Assembly: GCA_017404725.1 (NCBI GenBank)
Contig: JAFRBS010000001.1
Coordinates: 1 to 64,000 of the forward strand
Origin: Candidatus Saccharimonadota bacterium
GTDB lineage: Bacteria; Patescibacteriota; Saccharimonadia; Saccharimonadales; Saccharimonadaceae
DNA: 64,000 bases
Direction: 5' to 3'
Made by a program: the position numbers and the translations under genes
Notes under the pieces: generated by a model
What the model was told of the DNA's origin: nothing
Seen by the model: only the letters and a program-made list of their open reading frames with translations
Database searches by the model: none
Shown: positions 1-8,104 of the stretch, in pieces
How the letters are laid out: every line of letters starts with the position of its first letter
Position numbering within the stretch: the stretch's first letter is position 1

Positions 1-44
1 CCCCCCCCCGTGACGAATTTTTCTTTATTACCTTTACGGCTCAT
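1..44 (-). CDS. 5' end of an unidentified gene (partial)
   Basis: Only about 14 codons are visible. The ATG at 44 reads leftwards as MSRKGNKEKFVTG and then into a run of nine C at the window edge (Gly codons). A perfect Shine-Dalgarno AGGAGG lies at 49-54 with a 4-nt spacer. A promoter TTGACA-N17-TAGAAT sits upstream at 105-133, giving a leader of about 50 nt. The basic start followed by glycine is not enough to name a product. Confidence 0.5.
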   Translation of the reverse strand, partial: MSRKGNKEKFVTGG

Positions 45-104
45 CTTACCTCCTGCCATAACATAAAATTTAATAATACAGTCCTTAGACCTTCTATACC
101 CCCT

Positions 105-133
105 ATTCTACACTACCATAACCGCAATGTCAA
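105..133 (-). promoter_or_regulatory. sigma70-type promoter of the leftward gene
   Basis: Read on the minus strand: TTGACA at 133-128, a 17-nt spacer, and TAGAAT at 110-105. It serves the partial gene starting at 44. It is back to back with the smpB promoter, and both -35 boxes flank the 40-bp repeats. Confidence 0.6.
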
Positions 134-150
134 CCCTTTTTCACGCCAGA

Positions 151-223
151 AAAATTAGCATTCTATTGCCAATTTTTCCAAAAAACGACCAAAATTAGCA
201 TTCTATTGCAAATTTTTCCAAAG
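151..223. repeat. two 40-bp-spaced direct repeats with operator-like dyads
   Basis: A segment of about 33 bp at 151-183 recurs almost identically at 191-223. Each copy holds an imperfect dyad, TTAGCA-TTCTAT-TGCCAA at 155-172 and TTAGCA-TTCTAT-TGCAAA at 195-212, followed by an AATTTTTCC tract. They fill the space between the divergent -35 boxes, so a shared regulator site is plausible. The regulator is unknown, and the spacing does not fit the HrcA CIRCE element. Confidence 0.6.
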
Positions 224-252
224 TTGACGAAACCGTCGGTTTCGAATACAAT
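224..252 (+). promoter_or_regulatory. smpB-xth promoter
   Basis: TTGACG at 224-229, a 17-nt spacer and TACAAT at 247-252. The transcript would start near 259, about 17 nt before the smpB ATG. The leader is very short and has no Shine-Dalgarno sequence. Confidence 0.65.
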
Positions 253-275
253 AAGAATAAGTTAATTAAATAGCT

Positions 276-704
276 ATGAAATCCAAAAAAGCGCCAGATT
301 TAACGACGGTGAACCGCCGCGCGAGATACGATTACGAGCTCGGCGATGATCTTTCTGTCGGCATGAGCCTAAGCGGCCCCGAAGTCCGGAGCATCCGCGA
401 TAACCACGTCCAGCTAAAAGGCTCCTTCGTTACGATCCGAAACGGCGAACTCTGGCTAAATAACTTAACCCTTGGCTCCGAAACCGCGCGAAATATTAAG
501 CTCCTCGCGACAAAAAGCCAAATCGCCGAGTTAGAAAAGAAAAAACATCAAGAGGGTATAACTATCGTCCCGACGAAACTGCTCGGCGGCGGTCGCCATA
601 TTAAACTCATCATCGCGATCGGCAAAGGTAAAAAGAAATACGACAAGCGCCAGACTATTAAAGGCCGCGATTTAGACCGCGAAGAAAGACGAGGCCTAAA
701 ATGA
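276..704 (+). CDS. smpB: SsrA-binding protein SmpB
   Basis: SmpB binds tmRNA and delivers it to stalled ribosomes for trans-translation. The 142-residue product has the usual family pattern: NRRARYDYEL near the N-terminus, SGPEVRSIRDNHVQLKGSFV (about 33-52), then the beta-barrel, and the basic C-terminal tail KKKYDKRQTIKGRDLDREE that folds in the decoding centre. Length is a little under the typical 150-160. The ATG at 276 follows a canonical promoter by about 24 nt and has no Shine-Dalgarno. The stop codon overlaps the next ATG (ATGA), so it is translationally coupled to xth. No tmRNA gene was recognised in the window. Confidence 0.95.
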   Translation: MKSKKAPDLTTVNRRARYDYELGDDLSVGMSLSGPEVRSIRDNHVQLKGSFVTIRNGELWLNNLTLGSETARNIKLLATKSQIAELEKKKHQEGITIVPTKLLGGGRHIKLIIAIGKGKKKYDKRQTIKGRDLDREERRGLK

Positions 705-1513
705 GCACTAAAACCTACAAGATCTTCTCCTGGAACGTCAACGGCATCCGCGCCGTCCTAAAAAAAGGTTCGCTCGAAAAACTCCTCGAAGAAAAATCCC
801 CCGACATTCTCTGCCTCCAGGAAACTAAGGCGAAAAAAGACCAAATCGAAGCCAATTTTAAAGAATACGAGGAGCTTTGGAACTCCGCCGAGCGCCCCGG
901 CTATTCCGGGACCGCGATTTTTACTAAGAAGCATCCGACCCAAATCATCAACGGCTTTACCGAAGATCTAGAAATCGCCAAAAACTGGGACGAAGACGCC
1001 TACGGCACGCCTTTAAACGAGGGCCGCATTCTTACCGCCGAGTACGAAGAATTTTTCCTCGTGACCGTTTATACTCCAAACTCTAAACAAGATTTAAGCC
1101 GCCTGAAACTTCGCGAAAAACTTTGGGACCCGACCTTCTTAAAATTCCTAAAAGACTTAGAAAAGACCAAGTCAGTCGTCGTCTGCGGCGACTTTAACGC
1201 CGCCCATACCGAAATCGACCTCGCCCGCCCGAAACAAAACGAGAAAAACGCTGGCTATACGAAGGCAGAGCGGCAGGGAATTGAAAACTTAATAAAAGCC
1301 GGTTTTATCGACACTTTCCGCGAGCTCCATCCCGAAGAAAAACGCTATACTTGGTGGAGCCATTTTGGCCACGCCCGCGAGAACAATGTCGGCTGGCGTA
1401 TCGATTACTTCTTCATCAGCGAGTCGCTTAAAAAGAACTTAAAAGCCGCCGAAATCTACGAGTCTCAGACCGGCTCAGACCATTGCCCGATCAGCATAAC
1501 CCTGGAGTTTTAA
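701..1513 (+). CDS. xth: exodeoxyribonuclease III / AP endonuclease
   Basis: Endonuclease/exonuclease/phosphatase-fold enzyme of base-excision repair that cuts at abasic sites and trims 3' ends. Family motifs run in order: SWNVNGIRAV (about 10-19), ILCLQETKA (metal-binding Glu, about 37-45), TPNSKQDLSRL, VVCGDFNAAHTEIDLARP (about 155-172), and SDHCPI with the catalytic His near the C-terminus. The 270-residue length is standard. It starts in ATGA overlap with smpB and is followed 3 nt later by the next gene, so all three form one operon. The motif set fits ExoIII/ExoA better than other nucleases of the fold. Confidence 0.93.
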   Translation: MSTKTYKIFSWNVNGIRAVLKKGSLEKLLEEKSPDILCLQETKAKKDQIEANFKEYEELWNSAERPGYSGTAIFTKKHPTQIINGFTEDLEIAKNWDEDAYGTPLNEGRILTAEYEEFFLVTVYTPNSKQDLSRLKLREKLWDPTFLKFLKDLEKTKSVVVCGDFNAAHTEIDLARPKQNEKNAGYTKAERQGIENLIKAGFIDTFRELHPEEKRYTWWSHFGHARENNVGWRIDYFFISESLKKNLKAAEIYESQTGSDHCPISITLEF

Positions 1514-1516
1514 AAA

Positions 1517-2320
1517 ATGCCGTCCCCGACTTACTGGCAAAAACAAGAAAAACCGCTCTATAAAGATCTCGAATGGAATTTTCCTGAGCAGAAACAAAAT
1601 TCCATCAGCATTATCGGCGGAAACGCCCAAAGTTTTTCTACACCGATAAAGGTCGCTGAATATTTAAAAACCAATTTCCCGCTAAAAACCGTAAAAACCG
1701 TCCTTCCGGAAAGCTTAAAATCAAAATTCCCGCCCGCCGCGCTTGCCTCAGAAGACTTAAAATTCACAAAATCTACCCCCTCCGGCTCGTTCGACAAATC
1801 CGCCGAACTAACCTCCGCCGCCTCCGACTTTACCATGTTTGTCGGCGACCTCTCAAAAAATTCCACAACTACCGTCGCTATCGCCGACGCTGTCAAAGCA
1901 TCCGGGGAAACTCCAACCCTTTTAACCCGCGATACGATTGATCTGCTCCTCCCCGAAATGCCGAATTTGATCGAAAAAGAAAATCTCTTTATTATCGCCA
2001 GTCTTACTCAGCTCCAAAAACTTTTCCGCGCAGTTTATTACCCAAAAGTCTTGCTTCTTTCCGAACCGCTGCTCCCAATTATCGAAACTCTCCATAAATT
2101 TACTTTAAGCTATCCGAACCTAACTCTCCTAACTTTCCACGAAAGCCAAATTATCGTCGGAAATAACGGCGAAATTATTACCACGCCGCTCGAAAACACG
2201 AATTACTCCCCGATTTCTCTCTGGTCCGGCCCGCTCGCCGCTAATGTCGCCGCGATGAACCTCTGGAACCCAAAAAAGCCAAAAGAAGCTACCGCCGCCG
2301 CCATCTTATACACGAGCTAA
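1517..2320 (+). CDS. putative ribokinase-fold protein, NAD(P)HX dehydratase (NnrD)-like
   Basis: A 267-residue soluble protein, third gene of the smpB operon (3-nt gap). It has an early glycine turn IIGGNAQSFSTPIKVAEYL (about 31-50), alternating beta/alpha segments, LLTRDTIDLL (about 136-145) and, near the C-terminus, SGPLAANVAAMNL where YjeF-C/NnrD proteins carry a TGD-L-G substrate motif. That layout resembles a divergent ADP-dependent NAD(P)H-hydrate dehydratase. The canonical GTGD residues are not conserved, so the activity is uncertain and it may be a degenerate family member. The fold assignment is an inference from pattern only. Confidence 0.5.
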   Translation: MPSPTYWQKQEKPLYKDLEWNFPEQKQNSISIIGGNAQSFSTPIKVAEYLKTNFPLKTVKTVLPESLKSKFPPAALASEDLKFTKSTPSGSFDKSAELTSAASDFTMFVGDLSKNSTTTVAIADAVKASGETPTLLTRDTIDLLLPEMPNLIEKENLFIIASLTQLQKLFRAVYYPKVLLLSEPLLPIIETLHKFTLSYPNLTLLTFHESQIIVGNNGEIITTPLENTNYSPISLWSGPLAANVAAMNLWNPKKPKEATAAAILYTS

Positions 2321-2324
2321 ACGC

Positions 2325-3587
2325 CTATACGCTCGCGCGCCCCGCCGCCATCCTTTCGTACAACGAAATCAGTTTCTGGATCTGGGTCGACTGGAAAATC
2401 TCCCCGCGACAGAGTAGCATCTCTCGGCTCATCGCCGCGATCGACTCTGGATGATACGATACCCAGTCTAACTTTTTCGCCATTTCCGAAGGACTTTTGC
2501 CCGCCTTGACCGACCCCGCCCGCGGGACAACCTCGCGCATATCTGGATCAACAAAGAATACCGGCAACCCCGTCGCCTCCGCCTCGAGCAAAGTCAAGCC
2601 TTGCGTATCGAACCCGTACGACGTCATTACCGACATGTGTTGCGAAAGCATCTTTTCTAGAATTTTGTCATGCTCGACCGCGCCATAAAACTTCACTCTA
2701 TCCGAAAGTCCTTTTAATTCAACATACCGCTTTGCCGCCGCCAACGCATTTCCGTCCCCATAAATCGAAATCTTAACCGGCCGGCTCATCTTCCGTATCG
2801 CCTTCAGAAACGGCATAATCCGCTTCTCGTGCGAAACTCGACTATTCCAAATCAGCTTAAGTGGCTCGCCATCTTTCATCGACCGCAGTTCCGAAACGCC
2901 TCGCTCTTTCGCAATTTTATCAAACCGCGCAATCAGCTCGTCCGAAACCCCGTTCGAAACTACCATAACCGGCTTTTTTACGCCGTAATGTTTTAGCTTA
3001 TCTTCAAAATGTTTCGACGGCACTAAAACTTGGTCCGCAAAATTCGCTTGGTTTACCATCAAGGTCCACATTTTCGCCCGCGCAATCGTCGGCGCGAGAT
3101 GATTGTCCCTGCTAACTATCGTTTCGTGCGGAATATACCGACTATGTAGAAAATTCAAAACCGTCGCCGCGATCGTCTTGAACGGATGCGGCACGTTCAG
3201 CGCGATCGCCATATCTTCGCGCCCGTGCATCGTCTGGACCAGGGGTACGCCAAACGCCCGCGCAAGCCTCGCCCCCGCGATCGAACAACTCGCCTCATAA
3301 TGAACGTGGACAACATCAAATTGCGCAAAACTCGGAAACTTTTCCGTAATAAATTTCTCAACTTTCTTCGGCCCCCGCGAAGTCGGCGCGCCGTTAATCC
3401 TCAAAAACTTCATCGTCGGAACGGTTACGATCGACTTATCTTTCGGCTGTTTTGTCCCCGGACAGAATATCGTAACTTCGTAACCTATCCGCTCTAAAAT
3501 ATCTTTTTGGGCCTGAATCGAAGAGGGAATCCCGCCCGTAACGTCGAGAAAAACATCCGTAAAAACCGCGATCTTCAGCTTAGACAC
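2325..3587 (-). CDS. family 4 glycosyltransferase
   Basis: GT-B fold transferase of 420 residues, likely acting on a lipid or surface glycan at the inner membrane face. The N-terminal domain has the family start LKIAVFTDVFLDVTGGIPSS, with the GG acceptor loop, and HVHYEASCSIAGARLARAFG (about 95-114). The C-terminal domain shows WNSRVSHEKRIMPFLKAI (donor-binding Arg and Lys) and GLTLLEAEATGLP, which carries the glutamate that contacts the nucleotide sugar. The start codon is GTG at 3587, and the gene overlaps the end of the SDR gene by 8 nt, so the two are coupled. The substrate cannot be read from sequence; diglycosyl-lipid or mannosyl transferases are the nearest types. Confidence 0.85.
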   Translation of the reverse strand: MSKLKIAVFTDVFLDVTGGIPSSIQAQKDILERIGYEVTIFCPGTKQPKDKSIVTVPTMKFLRINGAPTSRGPKKVEKFITEKFPSFAQFDVVHVHYEASCSIAGARLARAFGVPLVQTMHGREDMAIALNVPHPFKTIAATVLNFLHSRYIPHETIVSRDNHLAPTIARAKMWTLMVNQANFADQVLVPSKHFEDKLKHYGVKKPVMVVSNGVSDELIARFDKIAKERGVSELRSMKDGEPLKLIWNSRVSHEKRIMPFLKAIRKMSRPVKISIYGDGNALAAAKRYVELKGLSDRVKFYGAVEHDKILEKMLSQHMSVMTSYGFDTQGLTLLEAEATGLPVFFVDPDMREVVPRAGSVKAGKSPSEMAKKLDWVSYHPESIAAMSREMLLCRGEIFQSTQIQKLISLYERMAAGRASV

Positions 3588-4344
3588 AAGTATAACCTCC
3601 GTCGACCGGCAAAATCACTCCCGTAACATAAGAGGCTTCGTCCGACGCCAAAAATACCGCCGCCGCGTCGAGCTCCCCCGGCTTTCCGTATCGTTCCATC
3701 GGGACGGTTCGCTTCGCAAATTCCTGAAACCGCGGCGTATCTAGAACTTCCGTCGTCAGCTCCGTGTAAAAATACCCTGGACAAATCGCGTTGCAGGTAA
3801 TCCCGTCCGTCGCAAGTTCCGCCGCAACCGCGCGCGTAAAGTTCACGACCGCGCCCTTCGACGCATGGTACGCAACTGTCGGAATTTCCGTGTTCCCGAC
3901 CAGCCCATACATCGACGCGATGTTAATAATTCGCCCTTTCCCGGCTTTTTTCATGATCTTCCCGAACGCCCGCGTCATCTTAAACACGCTCGTCTCGTCC
4001 GTCGCAATCGTAAAGTCCCATTCTTCGTCTGCCATCTCGAGCACACCCTTGTCTTTCGACGACCCCGCGCAGTTCAACAAAATATCAACCCGCCCAAATT
4101 CTTTTTCGACTTTCTTCGCCGCCGCGTCGATGCTCTCCGTCGAAGTTACGTCGCATTTAACCGGCAAAACCTTAACCTTCGGAAATTCGCCAGTAATTTC
4201 TTTCGCAAATTCTTCCAATCGCTCAAACCGTCGCGCTAAAATTGCTAAATTCGCCCCCTGACGCGCAAACGCCTTCGCCATTTGTTTCCCCAGTCCAGAA
4301 GAAGCTCCCGTCACTACCGCCACTTTATCTGATAAATCAAACAT
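3580..4344 (-). CDS. short-chain dehydrogenase/reductase (SDR)
   Basis: Classical NAD(P)-dependent SDR of 254 residues with all core motifs: cofactor loop TGASSGLG (12-19), NCAG (91-94), catalytic Ser144 in IINIAS, Tyr159 and Lys163 in YHASK, and the ICPG loop followed by a GGY C-terminus. The overall pattern is close to gluconate 5-dehydrogenase or 3-oxoacyl-ACP reductase type enzymes, and sequence alone does not separate them. A strong Shine-Dalgarno AAGGAGG precedes the ATG at 4344. It is the first gene of a two-gene unit with the GT4 transferase, which suggests a role in sugar or lipid modification. Confidence 0.87.
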   Translation of the reverse strand: MFDLSDKVAVVTGASSGLGKQMAKAFARQGANLAILARRFERLEEFAKEITGEFPKVKVLPVKCDVTSTESIDAAAKKVEKEFGRVDILLNCAGSSKDKGVLEMADEEWDFTIATDETSVFKMTRAFGKIMKKAGKGRIINIASMYGLVGNTEIPTVAYHASKGAVVNFTRAVAAELATDGITCNAICPGYFYTELTTEVLDTPRFQEFAKRTVPMERYGKPGELDAAAVFLASDEASYVTGVILPVDGGYTCV

Positions 4345-4369
4345 AACTTCCTCCTTCTTAAATTAGTCC

Positions 4370-4456
4370 TGGTGGGCGATGTGGGACTTGAACCCACACT
4401 CTCTTGCGAGAACCAGATTTTGAGTCTAGCGCGTCTACCAATTCCGCCAATCGCCC
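4370..4456 (-). tRNA. tRNA-Leu(CAA)
   Basis: Class II tRNA of 87 nt including an encoded CCA. Acceptor stem GGGCGAT/ATCGCCC, anticodon loop CTCAAAA with anticodon CAA, and a long variable arm as expected for leucine. An extended -10 TGTTATAAT (TATAAT at 4471-4466 on the minus strand) lies just upstream. Confidence 0.95.
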
Positions 4457-4482
4457 AACAACTATATTATAACACAGAAACT

Positions 4483-5730
4483 CTAATTTTTGCCGGTCAG
4501 CCAATTCCAAATTCGCTCAAAGAACGTTGGCTCATTTTTCGGCATCACTTCTTCCGAAGATGCGTCAGAAGAAGACGTAGACGACGTGCCCCCAAGGTCG
4601 CCCTCATCCAGCCCCGTCGCAGATTGTGTCGCCCCGCTCGGTGCCGGGTTAATCTGTTCCGCGAAAATTAGTAGCCGATAAGTCGAAACCCCGAGCGGCC
4701 AGCAAGTAATCAAAGTCAGCATCGGTTTATTTGTATTAAGTACTAGTGCGTTAACATCGGACGGATCAACCTCTTTCCGATCGACCATCTTATACGTATA
4801 GCGCGTCCCCTGATAATCAATATAAATCAGATCGCCATTTTCCAGCCGTTCAAGCCCCGAGAAGATAAACTTATACTGGTTCGAGCTATAAATATCGCCT
4901 GCCGAATGCCCCGAAATCGCCAGGTTTCCGATTTCGCCCGGCATTGCGCTCGCCCCTGGAACTGAGAACTGCGCGACCCCGTTATTCATCGCCGACATAA
5001 CCTCATCATTCGGAATTCCGAGATGAAGCGGCACGTCAATATTCAGTTTCGGGATCAGGAGTTTCGTCTCATTGCTTACCGCGACCGAAACCGTCGGATC
5101 GACCTCCGAAATCCCCGTGTCTTCTGTATTTCCCGGCGAAACGTACGCCATAATCGGCGCAAAAATCAGCCGGTTATACTGCATGAAAAGCAATACCAGG
5201 ATTAAAACTGCCCCCGCAATAATCGGAATTAACTTCTTGTTCAAGCGCTTTTTCTGCTGTTTCGCGGCGATCTGTCGTACTCGCGCGCGCAGGCCATCTT
5301 CGACGATCTGTTTCGGCTCTTCCGCCGCCCCGACCGTAACTGGCACGACGACCGCGTTCTCCGCATTCCGCGCCCTGTCCGAAGCGTTTCGCTCCTGGCG
5401 CATCTTCTCTTTCTCGACAAACGCCAGCGCCGCTTTCGCATAATATTCGCTGTAATATTTCTGATAATATTTTTGCCAAGCCGCGTGATATTTCTGCCAA
5501 TCCGTCGCGGTCATCGTGCCGGTCTGCTGTGCCTTCTGCTCAACCCGTGTCATCGCCTGCTTATAATTCACGGGGATGTGGCGAACAGCAGGCTGGACGG
5601 TGGGTGACGCCGCTTGGGACCCCGCCGTCCGTCCGCTACCATATGCCGCCATCACTTTCTTCCGCGCAATCTCTGCCGCGGTTTGCCTCTGTCTTTCAGC
5701 CGAACTTAGCCCACCTTTTTCAGAATCCAT
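4483..5730 (-). CDS. membrane-anchored sortase with long cytoplasmic N-terminus
   Basis: Transpeptidase that would attach surface proteins or polymerise pilins outside the membrane. The 415-residue protein has a cytoplasmic region of about 165 residues, a transmembrane helix (about 167-184) and an extracytoplasmic sortase domain with His275 (ISGHSAG), Cys343 (LITCWP) and Arg352 (STYR), a complete catalytic triad. The tail after 360 is Ser/Thr-rich. The cytoplasmic part has an unusual Tyr/Lys-rich stretch (about 81-97), and residues near 31-48 are encoded by a foldback repeat (5587-5637). A leaderless-type promoter TATAAT precedes the ATG. The class is uncertain (D or E-like). No LPxTG-type substrate was recognised nearby. 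Confidence 0.85.
   Translation of the reverse strand: MDSEKGGLSSAERQRQTAAEIARKKVMAAYGSGRTAGSQAASPTVQPAVRHIPVNYKQAMTRVEQKAQQTGTMTATDWQKYHAAWQKYYQKYYSEYYAKAALAFVEKEKMRQERNASDRARNAENAVVVPVTVGAAEEPKQIVEDGLRARVRQIAAKQQKKRLNKKLIPIIAGAVLILVLLFMQYNRLIFAPIMAYVSPGNTEDTGISEVDPTVSVAVSNETKLLIPKLNIDVPLHLGIPNDEVMSAMNNGVAQFSVPGASAMPGEIGNLAISGHSAGDIYSSNQYKFIFSGLERLENGDLIYIDYQGTRYTYKMVDRKEVDPSDVNALVLNTNKPMLTLITCWPLGVSTYRLLIFAEQINPAPSGATQSATGLDEGDLGGTSSTSSSDASSEEVMPKNEPTFFERIWNWLTGKN
5587..5637. repeat. foldback element E, TTGGGAC core, inside the sortase gene
   Basis: Stem GGACGGTGGGT (5595-5605) pairs with ACCCCGCCGTCC (5619-5630); a weaker outer extension (AGC-GG) reaches about 5587 and 5637. The loop GACGCCGCTTGGG holds the core CGCCGCTTGGGAC shared with the der and murG copies. 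It keeps the sortase frame open. Confidence 0.7.
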
Positions 5731-5744
5731 AAGCCTATTATACC

Positions 5745-7151
5745 CTAAATTTCCTCACGCATCAACTCCAGCGTCCCATTGACGTTCGAAGAAACGTAAT
5801 ACAGCCATTTATTATTCCGCGAAATCGTCGCCCCATACGCAGGCGCCGCCGAAAAAGCCAATCTCCGCTTATTCGTCCCATCAAAGTCCCGAAGATAAAG
5901 TTCGCCAGAGCCGTTCACGTCCGCGATTAGATAATCATCCGCGAAGGTAAAATTCTCGTTGTTCAGCGCGAAGGTAAATAATTCCTCCCGCTCCGCGTCA
6001 AACGTCAGAAGGGAATTGCTCGACCTCGCCGCAATAATCCGCCCCGAGGCTCGCCCCGAGAAGCCCACAGTCGAAAATCCCTCCGGAACTTCCCGCTCCA
6101 GGGCTACGCGCATATTGTCCAGCCCGCTCGTCGCCGTCGGAAAACTCCCCTGATAAACTACGAGTTTCCCATCCGCCAAAATTCCGATGTATTTCTCGCC
6201 CAAATATTCCGACAAAAACGTCTGCGCGCTACTACCCTCGATATTTTTCAGAAACACGCTCTTTCCGCCTTCCGGGTAAAATCCGACCGCCGTTTTTCCG
6301 ACCTCGTCTGTATAAGTATAAACCATGTTCGCCCCCTCGTTATAAAAATCCCCGACCGCCGTAAGCAGTACTTTCGAAACTTCCTTATCGACCAAAGAAA
6401 TCCGTCGAAGATTTCCATTTTCTAGTCCAAAAAGTTGATCCGCCGAGAGGGAGGCGAATTTTAATTTTGTGAAATTCATCCCAAATTCATTGTTTAAATC
6501 CATACTTTGCTCCGGTTTTCGAAGATTAATAAGTCTATACACTATTATATCACTATCTTTCCATTTTGTCAATACCTTCTCGCCATCCATGCTCCATTCC
6601 ATCCCCAGAAACTCCCCTGTAAGGTTCGAAATGTCTAATTTAACCGTTTCCGCCTCCTCACTGTCGATGTTTACTAGGTCCCAATTCGTGCTTCCTACCT
6701 CTTGGTACAGAACACTCTTTCTGTCCGGCGCTACCGAGAGAAATTTCAGTCCCTTATCGCTAAACTGCTTAACTGCTTTCTTCTCGCGATTCTGCTTAAA
6801 TAGCCGCGGATAATCCAGCTTATAGAGCCGCCCCGCTGTGATCTTAACCTGATTTTCCCAAAGTTCATACCCCTCTTTCGTCAGCCGAACTTTATGTTCC
6901 CCCTCAGAAAGCATCCGGCTCGTATTCGTCCGCAAAAACAGATCGGCCCCGTCTATCGTTACCGTCGCCCCTGTCGGCTGCGTCTCGATCTGCAAAAGTC
7001 CCGACTGGTCGAGCTCGCCATCATCATTAAATTTATACCCCATGGCGATAAACGACAAAAGCGTCACGATCCCCAGGACCGCCACGACGATTAATATGTC
7101 CGACAAAATTATTTTCCAAGTCTGGAGCCGCTTTTTGCGTTCTTTGTCCAT
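5745..7151 (-). CDS. membrane-anchored PEGA domain / beta-propeller protein
   Basis: 468 residues: a basic N-terminus, one transmembrane helix (about 15-38), a PEGA-type module reading QIETQPTGATVTIDGADL...EGEHKVRLTKEGYELWENQV (about 54-105), then a long beta-rich region with repeated strand patterns such as FLSVAPDRKSVLYQE and ISRNNKWLYYVSSNVNGTLEL, as in TolB/WD40-like propellers. Probably an extracytoplasmic envelope protein; function unknown. It lies 14 nt upstream of the sortase gene on the same strand. Each gene has its own TATAAT next to the ATG, so they may be transcribed separately. Confidence 0.75.
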   Translation of the reverse strand: MDKERKKRLQTWKIILSDILIVVAVLGIVTLLSFIAMGYKFNDDGELDQSGLLQIETQPTGATVTIDGADLFLRTNTSRMLSEGEHKVRLTKEGYELWENQVKITAGRLYKLDYPRLFKQNREKKAVKQFSDKGLKFLSVAPDRKSVLYQEVGSTNWDLVNIDSEEAETVKLDISNLTGEFLGMEWSMDGEKVLTKWKDSDIIVYRLINLRKPEQSMDLNNEFGMNFTKLKFASLSADQLFGLENGNLRRISLVDKEVSKVLLTAVGDFYNEGANMVYTYTDEVGKTAVGFYPEGGKSVFLKNIEGSSAQTFLSEYLGEKYIGILADGKLVVYQGSFPTATSGLDNMRVALEREVPEGFSTVGFSGRASGRIIAARSSNSLLTFDAEREELFTFALNNENFTFADDYLIADVNGSGELYLRDFDGTNKRRLAFSAAPAYGATISRNNKWLYYVSSNVNGTLELMREEI

Positions 7152-7253
7152 ATATATATTATATCAAAATCAAAAAAGAAAATGCGAAAATGCTATTGAT
7201 TTTTATTCCGCAAAAGGTTAAAATAAAAGTAAGCTAAATGAGTGAGGTAAAAA

Positions 7254-8087
7254 ATGGCTAAAATTACAGTTAACGTTTCAGGGAAACAAACGCCTGCTCC
7301 TGCCAGGCCGCGCCCTGCGACCAGTTCTGCTACCCATCGAACGCTCCAACCTTCTACTACGTTCTCTCGAAAATACGTCCGACGCCCGGACATCTCGCGC
7401 CCTGCGGCGCGGCCGGCCGCAGCCAAGGCTGCGCGTCCGGCTGGCGCCGTACGCCCAGCTAGCGCCGGGCGGCCGGCCGCGAAGTCTCCGGCTCTCTCCG
7501 CGAAAGAGGCGAAAGACAAAGCCGTAAAATCCGCCATGCGCTCCGTCGCGACGATGGAACGCGCCGATAAAGTCGCCGCCGCCGAGAAAGTCCCCGACGT
7601 AAAGACGAAAAAAATCAAGGGCAAGAAAAAAGTCCGCCGCGTCATTCTGGCTTTGGCCTGCTCCGCCGCGACCGTCGGCCTGCTCGCCTTCTTTATTAAC
7701 GCTAATATGCCAGACATCTCCGTCCGCGTCGCCGCGATCCAGACCGGAATCGAAGCCTCTTACCCGACTTACATCCCGCGCGGCTATTCCTTAAAGAGCG
7801 TAACTTCCGAAAAAAGCGGTCAGATCGTCATGCGCTTCGAAAACGACGAAGGGAAAAACTTCGCCCTCGAAGAAGCCAAATCGACCTGGGACTCGACCGC
7901 CCTGCTAAATAACTACGTCAAAGTCGAATTCTCCGGCGAATACACGACCCTCCGCGAACAGGGTATCACGATTTACGTTTACGGCTCCGAAGCCGCTTGG
8001 GTAAACGGCGGCATTTTCTATCATCTTTCCGCAAAAAGCGCTAACCTCTCGAAAGAACAAATCCGCAACCTCGTCGTATCATTATAA
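7254..8087 (+). CDS. single-pass membrane protein with DUF4367-like C-terminus
   Basis: 277 residues: an Ala/Pro/Arg-rich cytoplasmic region (1-125), a transmembrane helix (about 128-147), and an extracytoplasmic domain of about 120 residues with YPTYIPRGYSLKSV, VKVEFSGEYTTLREQGITIYVYGSEAAWVNGGIFYHLS and a final LSKEQIRNLVVSL, the pattern of the DUF4367 / anti-sigma accessory fold. Shine-Dalgarno GAGG precedes the ATG. Part of the low-complexity region (DNA 7406-7481) is a nested GC-rich inverted repeat (CGGCCGGCCG at both ends). No sigma factor gene is adjacent. Function unknown; a sensor or envelope role is a guess. Confidence 0.65.
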   Translation: MAKITVNVSGKQTPAPARPRPATSSATHRTLQPSTTFSRKYVRRPDISRPAARPAAAKAARPAGAVRPASAGRPAAKSPALSAKEAKDKAVKSAMRSVATMERADKVAAAEKVPDVKTKKIKGKKKVRRVILALACSAATVGLLAFFINANMPDISVRVAAIQTGIEASYPTYIPRGYSLKSVTSEKSGQIVMRFENDEGKNFALEEAKSTWDSTALLNNYVKVEFSGEYTTLREQGITIYVYGSEAAWVNGGIFYHLSAKSANLSKEQIRNLVVSL

Positions 8088-8104
8088 CGTGATATAATAG
8101 ATAT

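Noticed and set aside
1-9. Run of nine C as a biological feature
   Set aside because: It is at the very edge of the window and could be a Gly-codon run or a sequence-edge effect; nothing can be concluded.
151-223. Repeats as HrcA CIRCE elements
   Set aside because: CIRCE has TTAGCACTC-N9-GAGTGCTAA. Here TTAGCA half-sites are only 6 bp apart and lack the CACTC part; the downstream genes are not chaperones.
1125-1140. TTGGGACCC in xth as another foldback core
   Set aside because: It lies in normal conserved coding sequence (LWDPTF) with no CGCC before it and no flanking inverted repeat.
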